A stretch of DNA of 64,000 nt, from assembly GCA_020634455.1 (NCBI GenBank), contig JACKBQ010000002.1, positions 2,152,604 through 2,216,603 of the forward strand, read 5' to 3'. Shown piece after piece: positions 1 through 8,854 of this stretch (the stretch's first letter is position 1; every line of letters begins with the position of its first letter). Under the pieces are notes generated by a model. It was not told the origin of the DNA. It saw nothing but the letters and a program-made list of their open reading frames with translations, and did not search any database. The position numbers and the translations under genes are program-made. The DNA comes from Ardenticatenaceae bacterium (GTDB taxonomy: Bacteria > Chloroflexota > Anaerolineae > Promineifilales > Promineifilaceae).

Positions 1-44
<44 letters not shown>

Positions 45-85
45 GTAGGCGGAGAGGATTATACAAAATTTTGGGGCAAAATCAA

Positions 86-2344
86 CTACGGCGTTTGCAA
101 AAATTCGGTAGAGAGCCAGCCTGTTTGGCCATCCACCAGCACCTCTTGCCAGGAAAAACCATCGGCCGTGACCAGACCATCCAGCAGCACCACCACTGTG
201 TCCACAGGCAAAACTGTCACTACGGGGGCATCCAGCCGGGGTTCCAGCCGCAAATTAATGCCAAAGGGATAGGTGAGAACGGCCGTTCTTGGCGTGGCTG
301 TCGGCGTGGAGGTGGGCGTAAACGTCGGTGTGGCCGTGGGAGTCTCCGTAGGCGTTTCTGTGGGCAGCACGGTCGCCGTAGCCGTCTCCGTGGGCTGGGG
401 CGATGGCGTAAACGTAGGCGTGGCCGTTTCCGTGGGCGTGGGGCCAGGCGTGAACGTCAGCGTCGGCGTGGGCGTAGGTGTTAACGTCGGCGGAATTTCC
501 GGGTCCAGCTCCGTCACTTCAATCACCGTCAGCGTCAGCGCCACCTGCTCCAAAATGCCGTCGTCTTTTAACGTCGCACCGATAGCGGTCTGCAACTCTT
601 GCACCACCCGGTGGGGCAGCGGTGACGTGGAACGAGCCGTAATGTCCAGCGTTAGCAGGTCACCTTCAAATAAAAGCTCCGGGGGTCTATCCAGCGAAGC
701 GCCCGCCACTTCGTCGAGCTTTGTCTCAACCACCTCGTTGATGCGGGTAATGCGGGCCTGCTCCTGAGCCAATTGGTATGTAAAGCCCACAATCAGCGCT
801 GTGACCACCCCCAACGAAATGAGCGCCACACGGCCGCTGCGCGCCTGTACTGCCCGCCGCGATTTTTGCGCTACGGTGGGGCGGAAACCCAAAATGAGGA
901 ACATCAACGCCGTAGCGGAACTAATCGAGACAAAGTTGGCCGAAAACAGCAGCATGGCCCCCAGAGCGTGGTCAAATCGTCCGGCAGTGAGGGAAATGCC
1001 CACGGTAGCCAGCGGCGGCACCAACGCGGCAGCGATGGCCACCCCCGGCAGCGCCCCGGCAGCGTCTGAACGGGCCAGGGCGTAACCGCCAGCCAAACCA
1101 GAAAAGAGGGCAATGCCCAGATCAATGAGCGTGGGCTGGGTGCGGGCCAATAGTTCAGACGTGGCCGGATCGTTCATGCTGAGAAGACCTGCCAACGCGC
1201 CAAAACCAATCGCCAGCAACATGCCGCGAATGACCGCACCCAGCGACAGCCGCAAAAAGCGGGCATCGCCTAAAACCACCGCCATGCCTGTACCCACCAT
1301 CGGCGACATGAGCGGGGCGACGAGCATCGCTCCAATGACGACGGCGGGGCTGCTCACGATTAGCCCTAACGCAGCAATGATGGTCGAGAGGGAAATGAGC
1401 ATATAAAAATCAAGATCAGGGCGAGCGCTGCGACGGATGCGGGTGTAGGCGCTGACGCGATCTTTTAGCTCCATGCGGGGCAGGTATTGGCGCAAATTCC
1501 AGGCGGCGTTGTCCCACCAGTTGCCCAGGCGGCTGCGTGGCTGCCGCACAATGACGACTGGTTTTTTGCTCTGGCGCACTACGGCAGCGGGAATATCGCC
1601 GAACAGGATTTTGTCTATGGAGCTTTCCTGGCTGGCACCGATCATCACCATGTCGCACGCTTCTTTGGCCAGATCGGTGATGCCGTTGATGACGGAAGAG
1701 GCGGTAACTACTCTTGTTTCAACGCGGTCGTTGGCGTCTACAAATTGCATGAGCTGGCGCAAGCGCGACTGCCCCAATGCTTCCTGGTTTTGCAAATATT
1801 CCTGGGCGATGTAGACGGCCGTTACTTTCACATGATGGGTTAATGGCAGCAAAAAAGTGAGGGCGTGGGCCGTGTTAGGGCCACCAGCCGTCGGCACAAT
1901 GATGTGCTCTAACTCGTCACGCGGGGACTGAACAGCGTCGCCAACAACTTCTGTGTTGTCGCCCCGAACGGCCGCAACGGCACAGGAAATTCGGTTCAAA
2001 TTCAAAGCAGCGGGGCCATCCAGATGGGCTACTAGCAAGTCAATGGCGGCCTCATCTACAAATTTCGCCAGCGCTTTGTCAAAATTTACGGCCGTCATCA
2101 CCAACACGAAGATGTCGGTGGCGTCCGGATTCAGGGCCTTGATCTTTTCAGCGTGCGCTTGAGCAGCTTTTTGCCCTGCGGGATTCATGTCTGGCAGGTA
2201 GATACCAACAATCAGCTGGCCGCCATTGGCGCGGGCCAGCGCCAGTGAAAGCTGCCAGGCACGGCCCAATGGTTCGCCGGGAGACAAGAGAACCAAAGCA
2301 CGCCACAATTTTTCTTTGGGAAGCTGACCATCAATTAGTTGCAT
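86..2344 (-). CDS. USP-DUF389 membrane protein with C-terminal SH3 domain
   Basis: About 752 residues in four parts. Residues 10-270 hold two universal-stress-protein-like segments; the second ends with a GAS...GDIPAAVVRQSKKPVVIV stretch typical of USP nucleotide-binding ends. Residues 310-510 are a DUF389 membrane region with about six hydrophobic segments (GAMLVAPLMSPMVGTGMAVV is its hallmark). Residues 610-680 are a Thr/Pro-rich spacer. The last 65 residues resemble a bacterial SH3 domain (INLRLEPRLDAPVVTVLP...GWLSTEFL). I prefer the ATG at 2344 to a TTG six codons upstream; TATACT directly precedes it, so transcription may start very near the ATG. The function of DUF389 is not established. 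The SH3 domain probably faces the outside and the USP part the cytoplasm, but that is inference. Confidence 0.8.
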   Translation of the reverse strand: MQLIDGQLPKEKLWRALVLLSPGEPLGRAWQLSLALARANGGQLIVGIYLPDMNPAGQKAAQAHAEKIKALNPDATDIFVLVMTAVNFDKALAKFVDEAAIDLLVAHLDGPAALNLNRISCAVAAVRGDNTEVVGDAVQSPRDELEHIIVPTAGGPNTAHALTFLLPLTHHVKVTAVYIAQEYLQNQEALGQSRLRQLMQFVDANDRVETRVVTASSVINGITDLAKEACDMVMIGASQESSIDKILFGDIPAAVVRQSKKPVVIVRQPRSRLGNWWDNAAWNLRQYLPRMELKDRVSAYTRIRRSARPDLDFYMLISLSTIIAALGLIVSSPAVVIGAMLVAPLMSPMVGTGMAVVLGDARFLRLSLGAVIRGMLLAIGFGALAGLLSMNDPATSELLARTQPTLIDLGIALFSGLAGGYALARSDAAGALPGVAIAAALVPPLATVGISLTAGRFDHALGAMLLFSANFVSISSATALMFLILGFRPTVAQKSRRAVQARSGRVALISLGVVTALIVGFTYQLAQEQARITRINEVVETKLDEVAGASLDRPPELLFEGDLLTLDITARSTSPLPHRVVQELQTAIGATLKDDGILEQVALTLTVIEVTELDPEIPPTLTPTPTPTLTFTPGPTPTETATPTFTPSPQPTETATATVLPTETPTETPTATPTFTPTSTPTATPRTAVLTYPFGINLRLEPRLDAPVVTVLPVDTVVVLLDGLVTADGFSWQEVLVDGQTGWLSTEFLQTP

Positions 2345-2410
2345 AGTTTGGGAGTATAGCAAACGGCCGTCCTTTTAAGAAGAAACTCACCCGGCAGTAG
2401 CTATTTAGTT

Positions 2411-2421
2411 TATGCTATAAT
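2411..2421 (+). promoter_or_regulatory. Probable extended -10 element
   Basis: TATGCTATAAT lies 29 bases before the ATG at 2450 and contains a consensus TATAAT at 2416-2421. No convincing -35 box is visible 17 bases upstream. It probably drives the small winged-helix gene. Confidence 0.4.
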
Positions 2422-2449
2422 GCGATCATCACTGTTGAGGGGTAAAGAA

Positions 2450-2695
2450 ATGAAACGGTTTGAACTAGAAGAAGACGAACGCAAAGTATTACAAACATTG
2501 GCAAAACGCGGTGCCATGAGTCCCAGTGAAGTTGCTGCTGAAACATGGACAATGCCGGGTAAAACGTTATCGGTGCTGCGTGAATTATCCAACGCAGGGT
2601 TTGTTTTGCTGCGCAACGACACCCACAGCCCAGATGGAATGTTGGTCGCCATCACCAGCGAAGCACGCGTTTACCTGAACGGCAGCCTCGCCTAA
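2450..2695 (+). CDS. Small winged-helix DNA-binding protein
   Basis: An 81-residue acidic-start protein (MKRFELEEDERKVLQTLAKR) whose predicted helices and wing (SPSEVAAETWTMPGKTLSVL, then GFVLLRND...DGMLVAITSEARVYL) fit a MarR/ArsR-like winged helix-turn-helix without a ligand domain. The start is chosen at the ATG behind GAGGGG, with seven bases between; an in-frame ATG ten codons earlier has no ribosome site. It precedes a membrane-protein gene by 32 bases on the same strand and may be cotranscribed with it. The target is unknown. Confidence 0.6.
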   Translation: MKRFELEEDERKVLQTLAKRGAMSPSEVAAETWTMPGKTLSVLRELSNAGFVLLRNDTHSPDGMLVAITSEARVYLNGSLA

Positions 2696-2727
2696 TTTTG
2701 CTCACCCGCACAACTGGAATTTCCCCA

Positions 2728-3816
2728 ATGACGAACAATCCCCCAGATGAGATGATGTTTGGTCGCCGTACCAAAATTACGCGGGGCATGAAAATTACGG
2801 CAACGCTCTTTTTTCTCCTGCTTGCTGCTCTCATAACGATCGTTGTTTTTCCCATCACAACAACCACGCCTGCCTGGGTGGAACCGCTGCAAACCAACGT
2901 GTACGGTTTTTTGGCGCGTATCTCACCGTACATTCTGGTTGGTCTGCTAGGGTCTACGGTGGCTATTGCAGAATTAGTTTCTACCTTTCAAACCTACCCG
3001 CGTGAAGCCTTGCGCACCCGCTGGTCATGGATTTTGATTGGGGTAAATGTGGTGGCAGCAATGATCGCCCTGGTGGTGGTGCGTGTTACGATGACAGAGA
3101 TGAATCCCAGCCTGCAAATTTTAAGCGTGGGCGTGGGCTTTCAGGCAATCATCCGCACCCGCTTTGTGTTGGCCAAGCGCATTGGCGACGACGGGCAAGA
3201 GGGTGAAGTGGCCCTGAACCTGGGCTGGCTGTACGACCAGTTCCAGAACCTGGCTCGGACCCAAATTGATTTGGAGCTAATGAATAATCGGCGAACGGCC
3301 GTAACCCGTCTCCTAAACTATTACCCCTCCATGGCCGAGCTGTACGACATCGCCTGGTACACCATCACGTCCCGCGCCACCCTCACCCGCGAACAAGAAG
3401 ATCAGCGTAAAACCGATTTGGAAAAGTTGCTAGACCCCAAAGCACCAGAAAACTTCGCCAAATCCAGCATTGCCCTCATGATTTTGGAGAATGGCGGCCA
3501 AGCTTACGTGGAACTGCTACTCACCCAGGCCATGCAAAACCTCAGCCCGGAGGCGGTGGCCATGGGCAAACCTTCTACCACCGAAAAGCTGATTTGGGAG
3601 CTTGTGGATAATTACAGCCTGCCAGAAATGGTCGCCCTGGCTGAAAAATTAAGCACTACCGAAAAAGCCGTCAACTACGTGCGCGAGGCTGCCCAGCCCG
3701 ATCCCGAAGCCAACGCAGCCAATCAAAAAGCGACCATCGCCCACTTTTTGGTGCAGCAAATTGGCGTGGAGCCACTGCAAAAAGCGATGAAGGAACAGGA
3801 ACTGGAGCAAGAGTGA
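2728..3816 (+). CDS. Membrane protein of unknown function with soluble C-terminal domain
   Basis: About 362 residues. Three or four hydrophobic segments near residues 20-45, 58-80, 100-120 and 130-145 are followed by a long helical, charged cytoplasmic-type region to the end. I do not recognise the family. The ATG at 2728 (MTNNPPDEMM) is preferred over a TTG at 2698. The gene follows the winged-helix gene closely and faces the convergent zinc-ribbon gene across a hairpin terminator. Confidence 0.55.
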   Translation: MTNNPPDEMMFGRRTKITRGMKITATLFFLLLAALITIVVFPITTTTPAWVEPLQTNVYGFLARISPYILVGLLGSTVAIAELVSTFQTYPREALRTRWSWILIGVNVVAAMIALVVVRVTMTEMNPSLQILSVGVGFQAIIRTRFVLAKRIGDDGQEGEVALNLGWLYDQFQNLARTQIDLELMNNRRTAVTRLLNYYPSMAELYDIAWYTITSRATLTREQEDQRKTDLEKLLDPKAPENFAKSSIALMILENGGQAYVELLLTQAMQNLSPEAVAMGKPSTTEKLIWELVDNYSLPEMVALAEKLSTTEKAVNYVREAAQPDPEANAANQKATIAHFLVQQIGVEPLQKAMKEQELEQE

Positions 3817-3826
3817 AAAGTAAATA

Positions 3827-3864
3827 GTGATAAGTGCATAGTAGACCAAACTTATCGCTTTTTT
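3827..3864. terminator. Hairpin terminator between convergent genes
   Basis: GTGATAAGT (3827-3835) pairs with ACTTATCGC (3850-3858) and is followed by six T residues. The words AAAAGTRA and GTGATAAG belong to the same word-repeat family seen at 16790-16830, 61886-61945 and 63055-63074. Confidence 0.6.
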
Positions 3865-3875
3865 ACTTCTCGCCT

Positions 3876-4229
3876 TTAAAATAGATCATCCAATGAAACT
3901 TGCGTTTCGCATACCGGGCAGAGGAACCAGCCCTGCTCCCATTCTGGATCATCCAACTCAAGTTCGCTTTCGCAATTTGGGCAGATGATGATGTCATCTT
4001 CATCTGCTGGCGCATCTACATCAAGTAGCGCCCGCGCTTCGTCCAGAAATTGCTCCGGCACACGCACGTAAGCCGTACCCAATGGCCCACTTAAAAAAGC
4101 GAAAGATTGCCCAATGCTTTCTTGCACAGCTTGGGCGGGAATATCAGCAGCAATCAGCCGCTGAGCCAACATTTCGGCTACAGTAAATCCATTCGTTTCT
4201 GTAACGGTAGCCCAGAGAGTCTCTTCCAT
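3876..4229 (-). CDS. DUF2007-like protein with C-terminal zinc ribbon
   Basis: A 117-residue acidic protein. The N-terminal 70 residues (VTETNGFTVAEMLAQRLIAA...AYVRVPEQFLDEARALL) resemble the DUF2007 'putative signal transducing protein' fold, which is related to PII-like domains. The tail carries two CxxC pairs (CPNC and CPVC), probably one zinc site. The start MEETLW is preferred because AAGGGGG lies eight bases upstream; an ATG eight codons earlier has a poorly spaced site. A standalone gene; its role is not known. Confidence 0.55.
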   Translation of the reverse strand: MEETLWATVTETNGFTVAEMLAQRLIAADIPAQAVQESIGQSFAFLSGPLGTAYVRVPEQFLDEARALLDVDAPADEDDIIICPNCESELELDDPEWEQGWFLCPVCETQVSLDDLF

Positions 4230-4399
4230 TATTTTGCCCCCTTGTTTGGACATTCCTGGTTACTTGATAAGATAATGGCAGTATAAATCTTTGAGGAAAC
4301 GGCCGTCAATCGAGTCGAAAAATTTACCGGGGTTGATTTGCGTCTACAGGCCTTGCCATTTAAGATTGCTCACTTTTTTCAGGTAAAAATGGATTTTCG

Positions 4400-5026
4400 A
4401 TGACAAAATTTTTAGTGACCGGGTTTGAACCGTTTGGCCAAAGCAATATCAATCCTTCCGAGCAGGTGGTGCAGCGATTGGCCGCTACCCAGTTCGAAGG
4501 GTTTGCGGTTGCTACGGCCGTTCTCCCCGTACATCGTCACTATGGGCCAAAAGCTTTACGAACGGCCGTCCAGCAAACCAACCCGGATGCCATCGTCTGC
4601 CTGGGCGAGGCGGGGGGTCGCCAAGCCATCTCGATTGAACGCGTAGCGGTGAATTTGCTGGATTACCGCATTGCCGACAACGATGGCGAGCGGGTGCAGG
4701 ATGAGCCAATCGAACCGGATGGGCCAGCCGCCTACTTCACCACCTTGCCCGTGCGCCAACTGATGCAGGCCGTGCAAGCCGCTGGCATTCCCGCTGAACT
4801 TTCATTGAGCGCGGGTACTTTTTTGTGCAACCAGGTCACGTATGACCTGCTGCACTTTTTGGCGCAGCAGCAGCAAAACATACCCGCGGGCTTTGTGCAT
4901 CTGCCTTTTTTGCCACAGCAAGCGGCGGCGCTACCCCGCAATTACCCCAGCATGGCTTTGGCGACGATGGAAACGGCCGTTTCCACCATCCTCCATACCC
5001 TTAACACCCATCTGCAAGCCAATTGA
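4400..5026 (+). CDS. pcp: Pyroglutamyl-peptidase I (pyrrolidone-carboxylate peptidase)
   Basis: A cytoplasmic cysteine peptidase of family C15 that removes N-terminal pyroglutamate. 208 residues, the usual family length. The opening FLVTGFEPFGQSNINPSEQV is the family signature. The catalytic triad is visible: Glu in CLGEAGGR, Cys in GTFLCNQVTYD and His in GFVHLPFLP. A monocistronic gene between two unrelated minus-strand genes. Confidence 0.92.
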   Translation: MTKFLVTGFEPFGQSNINPSEQVVQRLAATQFEGFAVATAVLPVHRHYGPKALRTAVQQTNPDAIVCLGEAGGRQAISIERVAVNLLDYRIADNDGERVQDEPIEPDGPAAYFTTLPVRQLMQAVQAAGIPAELSLSAGTFLCNQVTYDLLHFLAQQQQNIPAGFVHLPFLPQQAAALPRNYPSMALATMETAVSTILHTLNTHLQAN

Positions 5027-5053
5027 TCACGGCTTACATGGGACACAAACAAA

Positions 5054-5100
5054 CACAGATTGGCCCTTTTCTTATCCACGTAAATCAGTGCAAATCTGTG
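5054..5100. repeat. Intergenic inverted repeat
   Basis: CACAGATT (5054-5061) pairs with AAATCTGTG (5092-5100) in the 150-base gap between pcp and serA, which converge. It could act as a weak terminator. No T-run follows. Confidence 0.35.
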
Positions 5101-5177
5101 CCCCATTTGTTGTCTAGGCAGTCCACTCAGGCTAGCGCAAAAATCCTTCCACGCCCCTGCAAAACGGTGGGCAAAGG

Positions 5178-6761
5178 TTACAAGTTAATCAGCTTTACGT
5201 GAGTAATTGCCTTGATTTGCTCTAGCGCATCCAACACTTCTTTGCTTGGTTCGCTGTCCAGGTTGATGAACGACAGCGCCTCTCCGCCGGGCTTGTCACG
5301 TCCCATGCGCCATTCTGCAATGTTCACTTCATAAGCAGCGAGGATGGTTCCTACTTGCCCAATAACGCCATGCACGTCCCGATTTTGCATCACCAGCACA
5401 AAGCCGTCAGGACGGGCATCTAATTTGTAATCATCTACCTGCACAATACGCGGTTCAGTGCCGCCAAAGAGCATCCCCGCCAGGGTGCGCTCGCCACCGC
5501 TCCACGTCACGCGGCAGGTAACGAGATTGGCGTAATCCAGTGAGCTATCCGCTTTGGTTTGAGCCACCACAATCCCTTTTTCTTCCGCCAGCAGCGGGGC
5601 GTTGATGTAATTGATTGGCTCGGAGGTGGATTTTTCCATGATGCCCTTGAGCAATCCGGCCGCAATCGGTTTGATTAATTCGTTAACCGCCTCGCCGCGC
5701 ACCTCAATTTCTACCCGACGAATGGTGCCACCAGCCAGATAGCAGTGCAGCTTGCCCAACTTTTCACCCAGTTCCATATACGGCCGTGCTTCATCAAAAT
5801 TGAGTCCGGCCTGGAAAGGCAAATTGATGGCATTGCGGAAATCTGTGCCGCGCAGGGCATCCAACACCTGGTCTACAATTTGGGTAGCCACATCTCGCTG
5901 GGCTTCTTGGGTGCTGGCTCCCAGGTGTGGCGTGTGGATGACGTTGGGCAAGCCAATAAGCGGACTGCTGCTAGGTGGCTCTTTTTGGTAGACGTCGAGA
6001 GCGGCCGTTTTAACCTGCCCATTTTTCAAACCATCCGCCAGCGCTTCTTCGTCGATTAGCTTACCACGCGCCGCATTGATCAAAATCATACCCGGTTTCA
6101 TCTGGGCAATGGTTTGCGCGTTAATCATCTTTTCCGTGTCCGGCATCAGCGCCGTGTGTAGGGTAATGTAGTCCGATTGCGCCAGTAAATCATCCAGATC
6201 AACCAGCGTGACCCCCAATTCTTGCCCCACTTCTTCAGACACAAATGGATCGTAAGCCAAAACTTCCATGCCAAAAGCCTGGGCACGCTGGGCTACCAAA
6301 CGGCCGATTCGCCCAAAGCCAATAATCCCCAATGTCTTGCGGTATAGCTCCGTGCCCACAAACTCCGAGCGTCGCCATTCGCCGTCTTTGACGGAAGCAT
6401 GCGCCTGGGCCGTGTGGCGACTGGCGGCCAACATCAGCGCAATTGCCTGTTCGGCCGTAGCAATGCTGTTGGCGCCCGGCGTGTTCATGACAATGATGCC
6501 GCGCAGGGTGGCAGCGCGCACATCCACGTTATCCACGCCAATGCCAGCACGCCCAACTACTTGTAATTTGGTTCCAGCCGCCAGAATATCGGCATCGGCC
6601 TTGGTGCCGCTGCGGATGATGAGGGCGTCGTATTCTGGCAGGATAGCCATCAGATCTTCCTTGCTGAGGCCGGGTTTCATATCGTATTGGGCATCCTTAG
6701 CCAGATCGAGACGATCCAGCCCGGCTTGCCCCAGTTTGTCTGAGATCAATATTTTGAACAT
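5178..6761 (-). CDS. serA: D-3-phosphoglycerate dehydrogenase, long (ACT-containing) form
   Basis: Catalyses the first step of serine synthesis, 3-phosphoglycerate to 3-phosphohydroxypyruvate with NAD+. 527 residues: substrate and NAD domains to about residue 310, an intervening domain, and a C-terminal ACT domain (VLVMQNRDVHGVIGQVGTIL...) as in Bacillus/Mycobacterium-type enzymes. The Rossmann motif GFGRIGRLVAQRA, the catalytic Arg region (INAARGKLIDEEAL) and the Glu/His pair (YQKEPP; HTPHLGAST) are all present. The ATG at 6761 follows AAGGA. No other serine gene is nearby. The ACT domain suggests allosteric control by serine. Confidence 0.95.
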   Translation of the reverse strand: MFKILISDKLGQAGLDRLDLAKDAQYDMKPGLSKEDLMAILPEYDALIIRSGTKADADILAAGTKLQVVGRAGIGVDNVDVRAATLRGIIVMNTPGANSIATAEQAIALMLAASRHTAQAHASVKDGEWRRSEFVGTELYRKTLGIIGFGRIGRLVAQRAQAFGMEVLAYDPFVSEEVGQELGVTLVDLDDLLAQSDYITLHTALMPDTEKMINAQTIAQMKPGMILINAARGKLIDEEALADGLKNGQVKTAALDVYQKEPPSSSPLIGLPNVIHTPHLGASTQEAQRDVATQIVDQVLDALRGTDFRNAINLPFQAGLNFDEARPYMELGEKLGKLHCYLAGGTIRRVEIEVRGEAVNELIKPIAAGLLKGIMEKSTSEPINYINAPLLAEEKGIVVAQTKADSSLDYANLVTCRVTWSGGERTLAGMLFGGTEPRIVQVDDYKLDARPDGFVLVMQNRDVHGVIGQVGTILAAYEVNIAEWRMGRDKPGGEALSFINLDSEPSKEVLDALEQIKAITHVKLINL

Positions 6762-6895
6762 AATTTTTCCTTCGATTTTAGTCGCTTGGTTTGGTGCTTT
6801 TGCGAGTGTGGGTTAATGTGCTGGGGGAATTATAGTCGGGCTTAGGTGTGGGGCAAACGTTGGGCCGGGGAAGCAATAAAATATTACCCAATTAC

Positions 6896-7426
6896 TCAAT
6901 TACTAATTTCTGCCAAAAGCTGCTGGCGTTGATCAATGCCTAACCCCGCCAATTCACCACCTGTAAAACGCAGATCCTCCGTCACTTCACGCAGGGCAAA
7001 GCTGGGCGTGGGGATGGCGTGCAGGCTGGTCAGGTCTGGCTGCTCAATTTCGGCCAAAACCAGCCCTGTGAGAAGCCCTTGAAATTGATCGATGCTGAAT
7101 TGGAAACGGCCGTCTCGCAACTTGTACCTTCTCTTCACCAAAATCTTGGCGGGTAACGTTGCCAGCAGAGCGTAGCTGGCTTCATCCAGGTAAAAATTGG
7201 TGATGGTTGTGGCGTACGCCGTTTGATTAGCTGATTGATATTTCTGGGTGAATTTGCGTGCCGTGACCTCACCTTGCGCGTTTGTCATGCAGCGCAGGCG
7301 CAGCGGGGTGCCGATGATATAGCGGTCCTCAATGAGCTGAAAATTTTGACTGTCTTGCAGTACCTCCGGCAAGGTGGCCAGCAGCCAGCGTCGTTCCAGT
7401 TCAAATTGGGCATATTTATGGGCCAT
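6896..7426 (-). CDS. CYTH domain protein (triphosphate tunnel family)
   Basis: 176 residues. The N-terminal YAQFELERRWLL matches the ExExK/R-type signature of CYTH proteins. Further basic and acidic positions (TARKFTQKY, VKRRYKLRDGRFQFSIDQF, LVLAEIEQ) fit the tunnel that binds triphosphate and metal. Members hydrolyse inorganic triphosphate or thiamine triphosphate or make cAMP; the substrate cannot be told here. The frame is open upstream for about 106 more codons, but that part overlaps the GNAT gene and is not CYTH-like, so I start at MAHKYAQF. It is four bases downstream of the GNAT gene, so probably cotranscribed. Its stop codon lies in a word-repeat (TGAGTAATTGGGTAAT). Confidence 0.75.
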   Translation of the reverse strand: MAHKYAQFELERRWLLATLPEVLQDSQNFQLIEDRYIIGTPLRLRCMTNAQGEVTARKFTQKYQSANQTAYATTITNFYLDEASYALLATLPAKILVKRRYKLRDGRFQFSIDQFQGLLTGLVLAEIEQPDLTSLHAIPTPSFALREVTEDLRFTGGELAGLGIDQRQQLLAEISN

Positions 7427-7430
7427 CGCC

Positions 7431-7943
7431 CTAAACCCCGCTGAAGAGCGCATGATAGTACACAGTACCGCGTTTGCCCCGCAATGCCCCAGGTACCAGT
7501 TCCAGGACCATGAAAACCTCTTCCGGTACCTCAAATTGGCAGTACAGGCCGTGTGGCGCGGACGGGGCAAAGCCAAAGCGCGGGTAGTAGGTGGGATGAC
7601 CCAGCACAAAAGCAAGTTCGTATCCAGCTTTGCGGCAAGCTTCAATGCCTTGTCGGCACAATTCTGCGCCAATGCCTTTGTTTTGGTGTGAAGGATCAAC
7701 CGCAACGGGGCCGAGGGCAACGGCCGTAAATTCCCCCGCCTCACTTTTTACGGTCACTGGCGAAAAGAGGATGTGCCCCACCAGGTCATTGCCTAGCAGG
7801 GCAACAAGTGAAATTGTGTTTACGACGCTTTGCTGGAGCTTCTGCACCAGCTCTGCCTCGGCGGGGCGGCCAAAGGCGGCGGCTTCTACAGCATATACTT
7901 TTGGGGTATCAACGGCCGTTTCCCGGCGAATAATCAGGTTCAT
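7431..7943 (-). CDS. GNAT family N-acetyltransferase (YhbS-like)
   Basis: 170 residues of the acetyl-CoA-dependent GNAT fold. Motif A is visible as ALGPVAVDPSHQNKGIGAEL, with the pyrophosphate loop QNKGIG. The late segment HPTYYPRFGFAPSAPHGLYC is typical of YhbS-like members, which act on small amines or proteins. The gene is followed four bases later by the CYTH gene. The acceptor is unknown. Confidence 0.85.
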   Translation of the reverse strand: MNLIIRRETAVDTPKVYAVEAAAFGRPAEAELVQKLQQSVVNTISLVALLGNDLVGHILFSPVTVKSEAGEFTAVALGPVAVDPSHQNKGIGAELCRQGIEACRKAGYELAFVLGHPTYYPRFGFAPSAPHGLYCQFEVPEEVFMVLELVPGALRGKRGTVYYHALFSGV

Positions 7944-7975
7944 GCCCCCATCTTAACGCAGAGTGGAGCAGCCGT

Positions 7976-8608
7976 CTAATTGGCTGTGCTTTTGGCGTGC
8001 TGTGGTTTGTGGCGAACGGCCGTTTGCCGCCGTCTGTCGCGTTTAGGCCGTGACACGGTTGGCGCGTGCTTGGCCAAAAGCCAATACGTACCGGCCATGA
8101 CACCGATCATGGTGACCGTCAGCAGAGCCAGGTAGCCCACCAAAATTTGGGCGTACCCCAGGCTCAAGCTGCGCCACGCCCCCAAAATCAGGGCTGCATA
8201 CCAGGAAACGGCCGAAATCGCCCCAAAAACCGAGATACGCGGCATTCTTTGAGCCAGACCATTAAAGTGAAACAGTTGCTGTTTGTGTGCCGATTTTTGC
8301 AACAGGGGGAACAATCTAGCGTGCATCAGCCCTCCGTTGAGGGTGGCAATAAAAACGATGGTCATCTTGGCAAAAAAGCGGTGGCTCACGGTACCGTTCA
8401 GGATGACCAGGCCAATGCCAGTAGCAATAAGCAAAATCAACCCGCCAATGACAATGCCTGATGCGACTTTGAGCAAGCGAAACTCAGCTTTTTCGATACG
8501 GCCGTTGCGCAAAACGCTCAAAAATAAAAAATCACTCGTGGTAGCGCCGCCAGCCCCCAACGCCACGCCAATGATGTGTCCAATCAGTAAAATCGTATGC
8601 AAATCCAT
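7976..8608 (-). CDS. Small integral membrane protein (DUF2269-like)
   Basis: About 210 residues with five or six hydrophobic helices and a basic C-terminal tail rich in Arg/Lys. The opening LLIGHIIGVALGAGGATTSD, a His in the first helix followed by a Gly-rich turn, recalls DUF2269-type membrane proteins, but I hold the family name loosely. The ATG at 8608 follows AAGGAG; the frame opens ten codons earlier. It lies 32 bases upstream of the GNAT gene on the same strand, so a three-gene operon with CYTH is plausible. The 246 bases before it hold no gene I can see. Confidence 0.55.
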   Translation of the reverse strand: MDLHTILLIGHIIGVALGAGGATTSDFLFLSVLRNGRIEKAEFRLLKVASGIVIGGLILLIATGIGLVILNGTVSHRFFAKMTIVFIATLNGGLMHARLFPLLQKSAHKQQLFHFNGLAQRMPRISVFGAISAVSWYAALILGAWRSLSLGYAQILVGYLALLTVTMIGVMAGTYWLLAKHAPTVSRPKRDRRRQTAVRHKPQHAKSTAN

Positions 8609-8854
8609 CTGCTCTGCTCCTTTGCAAAGAGAAGCCAACCTGCACAGCCATACGGCCGTTGCCGACTAGCCTTAATGCTTTCTTTTTGAGAAAAAGGGAG
8701 TGCTGGCTACCCGTTTGGACGGATAAACCAACGTGTGAAGAAGCAAGCCCGATTGGGCGAAAGCAGAAAACGTGCCCCGACTATAAGCAGTTTTGCCACA
8801 ATGCAGAATAGGAGAAATGACCTATCCCATCTGTTCATCCACAAAATCTGCGGC

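Noticed and set aside
273..767. Plus-strand frame rich in Val/Gly repeats
   Set aside because: It is the antisense of the Thr/Pro-rich spacer of the DUF389 gene; alternating Val/Gly is a by-product.
6896..7744. Long form of the CYTH protein
   Set aside because: The first 106 codons overlap the GNAT gene out of frame; the CYTH signature begins at the ATG at 7426.
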